This document shows, one piece after another, positions 15,330 to 25,359 of a stretch of 64,000 nucleotides of DNA. The notes below the pieces were generated by a model. That model made no database searches. It saw only the letters and a program-made list of their open reading frames with translations, and had not been told where the DNA came from. This DNA is from Pardosa pseudoannulata (taxonomy: Eukaryota > Arthropoda > Arachnida > Araneae > Lycosidae), in assembly GCA_032207245.1 (NCBI GenBank), contig CM063510.1:46488692-46552691 (forward strand). The letters are read 5' to 3'. The first letter of the stretch is position 1. Each line of letters starts with the position of its first letter. Both the position numbers and the translations under genes were made by a program.

Positions 15330-16738
15330 TATATGTATATATATACATATATATACATATATATGTATATATATACATATACATATTTATATATATATTT
15401 CCATATATGTCAGGTTTAAAAATGGGGTTAAGCAAGAATTAAGCAAGTTATAACTAAAAATAGTTAGAACTCTTTAACAATAACGTAATAGGAGAAAGAC
15501 ACATCCTCGAGAGGAACTATACAGAGTAAAGAAGCTGACGCGGAAGTAGACAAGAAGATTTTATTTATATAAATGTGTGTGTATACAGTGTAATACGTTT
15601 AACACGAAAACGCTTAAGACGTAGTATCAGTTAACGTGAAATAACACGACTGTCCTGACAAACTACTATGCTTTTTCATGCATTTTTTTCTCTATCTCTG
15701 AAGACGAAACGGAAATCGCATAAGACGAAAAGATTTCCCTTCTGTAAAGGAACAAAATACACCATGTATTACTGGACTGTCCTACTTTATCATCGGAAGA
15801 ATTCGTTGCATTGGATAACGATAATACTTGTACAGCCCCTATTACGGGAGACAAAGACATTTTAGAGTTTGTACAAAGCCCAAAAAACTACATTGATGCA
15901 GATTCTGGCAACGAAAATGAAATGAATAATGCAGTTCCTGTTCTAACGTCATCCGAAATGAGTGAGGAACATCATGAAAACTATGCACAATTATTTAGAC
16001 GCATATTCCGATGGTGAAATGAATAACAAAATGAAAGACATCCAACAATTTGTTGACAATTTGACTCTTAAAACACAATGGAAACAAAAGATCAATTATA
16101 TAAAAAAAACTCGGTGCAACAGCCCTTAAGGGGCCAGGGCCTACGGTGCCTATCTCCGTTTTCTAGACCAAGGGCCCTGGGGTGCGAAGTATATGTTCCA
16201 GTTAGGTGGTCAGCCTTACGTAGAACCCCCAGTGTTTAGTTCCCAAGCATGCTTGATCCTCAGTTTGTCTACCCACTGAAGGGATGAAAGGCTAAGTCAA
16301 CCTTGCCCAGCCCTAGAATCGAACCTCGGACCTGTGGCGTTATCAATTATATAGCAATATTATTTTCATGAATGTTTTGATTACACTGTGTGTTAACTAA
16401 ATGTTTGTTAAACCCTTCGCAACCCACGTCTCGTAGCGATTTCACTCTTATCAGCCGAGAGTCACCTCCATGCAATGATTTCCGGTTGATATTAAGAGAC
16501 CAGCGTCACGTATGCGTGATTGGAGATCTGAAAGTTTTATTTTAATCTTTAAATGCTAGATTTAATTACTAGATGGCGTAAACGGCAGCGGTTTTCACAA
16601 CGGTCGACTCGTATAGCATTTACATGCTGGTTCTTAAGGGGTTAAAACTCAATAAACGTTTAGTTTTTCAAAAAACTTGAAAAATTTGTATTAAATTTCA
16701 TTAAGTTCTTTTGAATATTTTTGTTTCATTGTGATTTG

Positions 16739-16824
<86 letters not shown>

Positions 16825-19800
16825 AAAATGTACTCCCTACTAAACTTAATTTTGTTAAAAACATGGCCACTTTTCAGCATCCTTTAACACGAAATTCTTT
16901 TAACACAAAAAAATATTTCTGTACCCTCAGTTTCGTGTTAAACTCTTTTAATTGTATATGAATGGAACATCTCTGATACATTGCATATTTACGTAGATAA
17001 ATTGCACTAATTCTTTAAAATTTATTTAAAGAAGAATGTAAAAACACATATAGTTCAATATGCAAATATTAAAATTTAGAGATCTAATATTACCTCTGTC
17101 AAACGATTGACTTTGTCCTCCAGCCTTTTAACCTGAAATCAAATGACAAAATTGAAAGACAATTGAAAAAACAGGATTTCCAAGATAAAAATTAAAATAA
17201 TGTCATATTAAACAAAAACATGATAAATGGCCTACTTTTTTATTTCATACCCTTTGGAATAATTGTATTGGGAAAAACATTTTCTTAACTTTATTAAAAT
17301 TTGCCGTATTAACATTATTTTCTAACTTGATTTATTTAAATGTCCAATTAGAAAAATCAATTTCTTCTGGGGTGTGTTTTATTGCATACTAAACATTTTT
17401 CGGATAAAATGTCTTACTTATCATTCTTCTTTCTTTTGCTATTAATATTACATTACATTAAATTATTCATTCAAGTCATTCAAGTAATAAATTAGGACCT
17501 AAAACATTTGCCATTAAAAAGCAAATTAAAAATTAATAATAAATAAAAACATCAGTAAATAAAAAGTAAAGTCTTGTGACTAAATGTTTTAAAATTGTAA
17601 TGTTTATATTTCACAGTACATAGGTTGTATAGAAATTACTGTTTAATGATTACTTGAGTTTGTCTTTTTGTACTTCATTCATACCACACTAACACACGAC
17701 ACACTTTATAGCAAATAAATCAATATTGTCCCGTAGCCTTTAAAGGATAGGCCGACTATTCGTATAAATTCTTCGTCGGAATAATAATTTTTTCATAAGA
17801 ATCTTTTATCAATCCCAATCAAAACCATTGTTATGTAGAAAAAAAGTAAATTTCAACGTAAGAGCTTTATTGCACTTTAACAAGTACATGTTGAAAAAGC
17901 AAGGGGTTCAGTAAACGATTCCTTTACCCGATAATAAAAAGGTGTAATTTTCATGCGATAGCGAAAAATTGACCGAATTATTTTGATTGAAATTGACTTA
18001 AAATAAGCAATTTACTCCGTTAAAAACTTTCTCTGTCACACGAGAAATCCAAACACTTTTCACCGTCAAAAGGAATAGTAAACCAAATCTGACTAAATCT
18101 GCTGCATTTTCGACATGTAGAGGTTGACCCGTGATAAAGTCTCACGTCACAGTTTGTCTGAATAGTACCAAATGTTTTGTTAAGACCCAGTGGCAAATAA
18201 CAAAAAATCATGAACACAAACTGCAGAATAAATTCAAATTGTACCTTAAAAGTAATTTTAAACTTTTCCTCGATAATTGATAACTATCTTATATCAGCGT
18301 CGTGATTTCTTTTACTCTTACCTTAGCAAAGTATCTCCTCATTCCTCTAGAAGTTATGGGTTGGTCAGTTCCGACGAACGTGTTCATCTGAAAAACAATA
18401 AAAGCATTATAAAGGTTTTGTAAGTCATTTATCAAGTTAGGATTCTATTAAATCACGAAAATTTTTCACTTTTACAGCGCATTTGAAAGTGAAAAATACA
18501 TTAGTTAAATGTTTTGCGATTTCATTAGACACTTGTAAATTCTGTGTGACACTCTATTCAAATCCGGAAAGGCGCACTCGAAGGTTAAAACTCAAATGAT
18601 CTCACGGTGTCCAGCAAGGAAACCTTACAGGAATCCCCGTCTGTGTGATCACACCTGCTGCTGTTTTAACTGTTACTTGCTAAACCTTGGAGTAGTGACG
18701 GCACAGGGAACTACAAATCACCATCTACTCTAAAGGTTTGGTTTGGTTTGGTTTGGAGTGCTACGGTCTACTTTTTGCAACACAAGGCTAATGAGACCGG
18801 GACCTACAGCTTAAAGACAATTCCGAACAGCTACGAACATCCATGCCACTGTGGGATTCGAACTCACAAACTCCAGTACCGAAGGCTAGCACCCTAACCA
18901 ATCGGCCATCGACTCTAAAGAATGATACAAACTCGGTCTCTCGGTCGAACTAATGTCCAGCGCCATTTTCAGCTATCTGTTGAAGAGAAAATTTAATCTA
19001 GAACATAATACAAAATTAATTTAAACATGTGTACATATCAGTATATATCAAGTATGTAATCTACAAGGAATTTTTAAAAATCCGTACCTGAAATCTACAA
19101 AATTGATATTTTACAATACAAACTCAAATTACGAAACAACCTCCAGTGAAGCAGAAGATTCTTTGGTTTTGTTTGATTTGGTTTGATATATAGCTCTATG
19201 GTCTACTGCTTTGAACACGAGGGCTAATGAGAAATGGCCCTACTGCTTAACGCCGATTCCAAATGGCTACGAACATCCATGTCCACTGCGGGATTCGAAC
19301 CCCCGAACTCCAGTTCCGAAGAGCAACACTCTACCATTCGGTTATCGTTCGGATCACAGAAGACTGTAAATTGAAGATTTAAATACATTTCAATAAATAC
19401 AGGGATCATCGGTTTTCCTGGGATCATTCCCTGAGCTAGATTACGATAGAGAAGCGGAAGAGGATTTTTTTTTTATCCCACCTTGGAATTTTCATCCATA
19501 AACCCTTTGATAGGGGCTGGATGTGGGATGGAAGTAAGTTAGTCAGCTGCAATTCCAAGCCGCAATTTAAAAGCCTCTTTATAAAAGAGCTGCAAATCAA
19601 AAATGTCTTATCCAGGACCTATTCTTTCCATTAAAAAGGTAGGCAGTATAAAAAAAAAAAATTTCTCAAAACAATTTATAATCAAGTGGTCAATAAATAA
19701 AATTCTCCCATAAAAAAATGAAATACATTTCACAAGTTCAGAAATATGTAGAACTTACCCTTTGGGCTAAGTCTGTCACATTTTCTTCCAACTGAGTGAT

Positions 19801-22800
19801 TTGGCTTGCCATATTAGAAATCGACTGCCATTGTGTCATCATATCTCCCACCCGACGGTTCAGATTTGTCTGTGGAAAACAAATTTATATCGTTAAACGC
19901 TAAAGAGGTATTTACAAGGTTTATTCTTTCATTTTTCAGTCAAAAAACACGAGAGGCAAAAAATTTTTTTTTTAAAACTATGGAACTATGAAAAAAAACT
20001 ATGGAAAACTATAGAAAATCATTTAATGGAACGAATCTAGCTCTATCCCTCAGTTGTTGAATTGTTCAAGGATAGAACTACATACTATACGTACGCTTCC
20101 TAATTCTGGAATGTAGTTCAAATATTGAAAAAATTCTACAAAGATCGTTTTTAGTGACTTCTCTACGTAAAAGGATAAAAATGGCTAAAATTTAATTCAA
20201 ACTGTAATGTGGATTTTGTTTTATTAGCCTGATTTTAAATCACCTTTGATAGATTTTTTTAATTCTGTCTATAGAATCGTCATTGTTTTTCCATGAAGAA
20301 TTCTACAAAAAGGAAAAGGAAATTCGTTACACTAAAAGTGAAATTAGAAGCATTAAAAAGTCTGGAAAAAGGAGAAACCCTTATAAAACTTCCAGTGCAA
20401 TGGGGCTGTCCCGTTCATTTCGAATTACCGAGAGTCTACTGTATACATTTAGTTTCATTAAATATATCAACTTCAATGTGACAGTCCATTCAATATTTAG
20501 GGAGTACCAAGTGAAAATAAATATCTAATGAATAGCTGAACAAATTGAAACCATAAGATCATGTGATTAATAAAATCTTGTATTGAAAATATTAACTAGG
20601 CTATTCAATTTGTTTAAATTTTTATTTGAGAAAAATGGGAACACAAATCATGCAAACTGTGGAATACTAATTGGACAGAATTATCATAAACGGCAAAAAA
20701 TATTTTAATTAAATACAGTGAATAAAATTTAAAAATTGAAAAACAATTACCAAAATTCTAAATTCCACACTTCTTCCACTCTGATCCTATAAAAAATATA
20801 ATGCCTATTTAAGTTATTATATTCAAATTAATATGAATATTTTACATAAATTTCTTTAAATCTTTCAGGCAAAAGTATTTTGATTTATTTGTGACAAATT
20901 TAATGTCAATGCAAATATAGCATTTAGCAGTTTAAGTGGCACAACACCTTTAAACCTTTATAAATTCGATTTTTAAATTTTAAACTTTCTCTACATATTT
21001 AAACACTATGTAGATTTGTAAATAAACCACAGGAAAAAATGCGTACCAGTTGCTAAGTTATAATACTTTTTACGTGGCTTGTAACGGTGTACCTTAACAG
21101 TGTGCCTACATCAAAGACTTTGCTTTGAGAAATGAACTTCGCTTATGTGGAGACAAAGATGGTGATTTTACAGTCAAAGTTTCTTATATGCTATACTCAT
21201 ATTTAAAAAGAAGAAGCTGTCCTTCAAATTAGCTAAGTTCAAACAAATGTGATACTTCTTGTTTCTTAAAACAATAGGTACTATGTATAATTTCCATTGC
21301 TTGTTTCTACAGATTTTATCTGATGTGTACATAAAAATAGCAATGCACATACATACATACACCGAAAAGCCATTATATTATGACCACCCTATTAATAACA
21401 CGTAGGATCCCCTATAGCCTTATAAAACCTCCAGTACCTGGCTTGGCATTCACTCCACAATGTGCTGATAAGTTGTCTGAGGTAACAGGTACCAAGAGCT
21501 GACCAACTTGTCCTGCAATTCCCGCATATTGCGAGGGGATAGCGTGGCAACAAGAATTTGGTTTTCTAAGTAGGATCACAAATGATTTATTAATTTCAGA
21601 TGAGTTTGAGGTCCAAGACATGACTTGAAAGTCACTGGAATGTTCCTCGAACCACTACCTAACGATTCGGCCTTTAGAGCAGTTCTCCAGTCTTAGATAA
21701 TCCCCTTAAATAATTTTGCTAAAAGAATTCCAAGTGCAAGTTCAAAACCTCCAAGTATAACGCTTTTTTTCGTTAATATATTAAAAAATATATAAAATAA
21801 AATTCATTATTTGTGTTAGTTGCTTTCATTTCGTATTTGTTTATTTTGCTGTTTGTACATAATGTAATATAAATATTAACTGCATTTGGAAATTTAAACT
21901 ACCCAGACCGAAGGCTGGTTGCGAAACAGGTAGTTTATAATAAACTTACTGTGCTCAATTTCTAAACTGAACTAGATTGGTTTGGTTGGGAGAGCTACGG
22001 TCTACTGTTTTGGTACAAGAGGGCTAATGAGACCGAGAAATTCTGCTTAATTTGTGTTTGCACATGCCATATTGATTTGGTTTGAAGCTCTACGGTCTAC
22101 TTTTGTGCAACATGGGAATAATGAGACCGGGGCCTACTGCTTAAAAGCTGATTCCAGGAGGTTACGAACATCTATACCCCTGTGAGTTTCAAACCCACGA
22201 AATCCAATACCGAAGATAGGCACCCTAACCATTCGGCCATTGTTCAGCTCTACCATATTGAATTCTTCTCCATACCTCGTTCCATATTAACCTATGGGGG
22301 AAAAATTTCCTCTGGCTGACTCCTATTTTAAGAATTGTTTAAATAAATCATACCACGTGAGAGAGCCACAAATCCGCTAGGCTGATATTTTTCCTTTAAA
22401 AAAATATCGAGAAAATGTATTTAAATTATTGAGAAATTTCGGCACTCTTTTTCGATCACAAATAAAATATTTAAACATATTAAAAAAAGTAATAACATAC
22501 TATCCTAAAAAACTGATGACACAATTATCATGTGATACAGTTTTTTAAAGCATTCTTAAAATGTAAAACACCGAGAAAGAATTTTATTTTTTACATTGGT
22601 TAATATAAGCTACTCGGCTACTGAGATCGGTTATTGAGTGGATTTTGGTTAAAACGACACGGGAAGTTGATTTATTATCGAAAAGTTCACAACTTAGTAC
22701 AGCTCAATCCACAAAGAACAGTTTAGAAATATCTGGTTTAGAACAGATAGCGTACAATGATCCAGCACACTGTGGTACAATTCAGTTCAAAACTCAAACA

Positions 22801-25326
22801 AAAACACAGTACATTTCAAGCAAGGGTTCACTATAACGTGACGAGGTCGAAGCACATGTTTCTTGACTCTAAAGTCTGCTAACAGAATGTTAACAGGCGA
22901 CGAGCTTAGCCTAGCTATAGGACCGCTGACATTTCGAGATATTTCCTGACTTTGAAGGTTCTAGAAATATCATGCTAAATATGTGATTAAAATGGTCGAC
23001 AAAATAGGCGCCAAAATTATAATCCATAAAAGCCTCTCAAGCCTAACTTACAAGTTTCGTAACAACATTAAAGAAGGAATCCTATACAACAAGTACAAAC
23101 CTATTTTAAAATGGATTTCGAACGACTATTAACATCCATGTCATCAGAGGAATTAAAATCCGCGAACTCCGATACCGAAGATCAGTACCTTACCATTGGT
23201 CTAAATTAACTGGAAAAGGAACAAACCTGATAGCTCAATAAACCTCAGTTAATCCTAGTTTAACCCTAGTGTTCAAAGCCCCTCACCCAAAAAACAGAAG
23301 TTGTACTTACCGATGATAATGATCTCGCGCTAACGTTGTTCAACATCAGTTGTCCGTCGCCATTTGTAATGATTGTAATGTTTCGGTTCATGCCACTCTT
23401 TATTGTAAGATGACCATTGGAGGTGGACATACGGGGCCTGAAAGAGCAAGAAGTAAGATTATTTAACAACACTGCACCGAATCGAGGCAGGTGCACTCGA
23501 AGGTTAAAATCTTCGAGTGCACGAAAACTTAATGATCTCGGGCTGTTCGGCAAGGAAACCTTCTTACAGGAGTCACCTTCTGTGGAATCAACACTTGCTA
23601 GATGAACACTTGAAGTGTTAATTGTTAGTGAATAAGTCTTGGCGTAGTGACGTCACAGCGCGGGAACTACAAATCCCCACCTGCTCTAAAGAATGATACA
23701 GACTCGGTCTGTCGGTCGAACTAATGTTCAAAACCATTTGCAGCTATCCCTTTAAATATAATCTGTTTAATCTAGAACATAATACAAAATTAACTTAAAC
23801 GTTGAGTCCGTATTAGCATATACCTCAAGTATATAATCCACAAGGAATTTTTAAAATTCCATGCCTGAAATCTAGAAAATTGATAACTTAAAAAACTAAA
23901 TCAAATTATAACTTAAAAGAGGATTAACAAAAACTGGATCTAAGCAGAAGCCTGTAAAGTAGATTTTTTTTTTTTTTTTTTTTTTTTGTCAAGTCTCTTG
24001 GAGATCACTTCTCTCGCTTGCACTTCTATGTCGCATCCCCTTCTGTTGTTACTGCTGTTTCTCATGCCTATCAGACAAAGCACGATTGAGTCTGCAGGCT
24101 CTCATATTAAGGCCAAGGGGTGAGCCTTTCGTTTTAATGAGCACCATTAAGGTGAAAGAACGACTTCACTAAAGTAGGTCCTCGTAGTTTTGAAGCAGGG
24201 ACCAAGCAGATGAGCCATAGACTTGGCCTACCACCCCAAAGGTATTAATTGAGAACTTGGAGGACACTGTCACCACAAACATATTTTATGTGCCCCAATC
24301 ACCTTTAACGAACACGGGGGATCTTATGCCAGCTCGGGTTCCGAACCCGCAACCTCTCAGTTACGAGAGCGTTGCCATTACCGACTGAGCTACCGTGGCT
24401 CGCCTTCCCTTCTTCGTGTGTCTATATTCTTTGCTCGTACTGAATAAGCCACAGCTGCGGAATGTGCGGCTTTCATAAAAGCTACCTATTATTATTATTC
24501 TATTAATACTTAATTATGTAGGTTACGACGATCTGAATATTAAATAAAGAATCAAATAAATGTGAGTTTTAAAATCTTTTGGCGGTAATAACCAATGAAT
24601 TTTTCTATGACTACTGGTGATAATAGATAATTCTTGCTTTCAAGGAAGAATAAATATAATAAGCCTTATATATAGCCTTATATATAGCTTTTTATAAATA
24701 TTTACTATCGGATTTTAAAAATTATTTTACGTATTGTTGCTATGGTAACTTAATATTATAATTTCTTTGTAATGTAATAAATTTATTTTAAAATGTTTAT
24801 TTAAGTGGTATTTACAATGTAGTTGTTTATTAAAAATAATTAACTTGCCACTAGTATAATTAATTTGTAGCAGGTTATGACCCTGTATAGATGCCGAGGT
24901 TTTTTTTTTTTGTTGTTTTTTTTTTGTTTTTTGTTTTTTGTTTTTTGTTAGACTTGGCAATTTTTTTAGCAGTTTTATGGGGCGATGAGTGGGTTGGTGT
25001 TTCTGTTAATAAATTTATTTTACATTTCTTTTATTAGAAGGGGGGGGGGTTGAGGGTTAGATTTTTTATAATATTAGTGCTCATTAAAAGATATATATTT
25101 TGTATATGCTGTGTTGATATATACCATAAATATTACTAATCTGTTAATTTTTAAATAACGTAAAAAATGATAATTATTATGCTAATTTTATTTAAATAGT
25201 GCTATAAATTGTAAATCTCTTTTTTTAAGTGTTGTTTTGTTAATTGTTATGTTTCAAATATGCCATGTGACCTCCGCCATGTTTTTTTACTTGGCGATTT
25301 TTCAAACACGCGTTTTTCTGTTGGTC

Positions 25327-25359
<33 letters not shown>

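Larger units (their letters stand above)
15586..16954 (+). mobile_element. Second Tigger-like element, decayed
   Basis: The ends are imperfect inverted repeats sharing GTTTAACACGAAA (left near 15597, right near 16935), each bordered by TA. It contains a transposase tail fragment, a SINE insertion with target duplication, and an (AT)n(GT)n tract at 16739-16820. It lies in the cubilin intron between exons 6 and 7. Confidence 0.7.

Noticed and set aside
24330..24402. Possible tRNA gene on the minus strand
   Set aside because: Pol III boxes are present, but the anticodon arm is short, the acceptor stem pairs poorly, and the sequence continues into a SINE body with a poly(A) tail.
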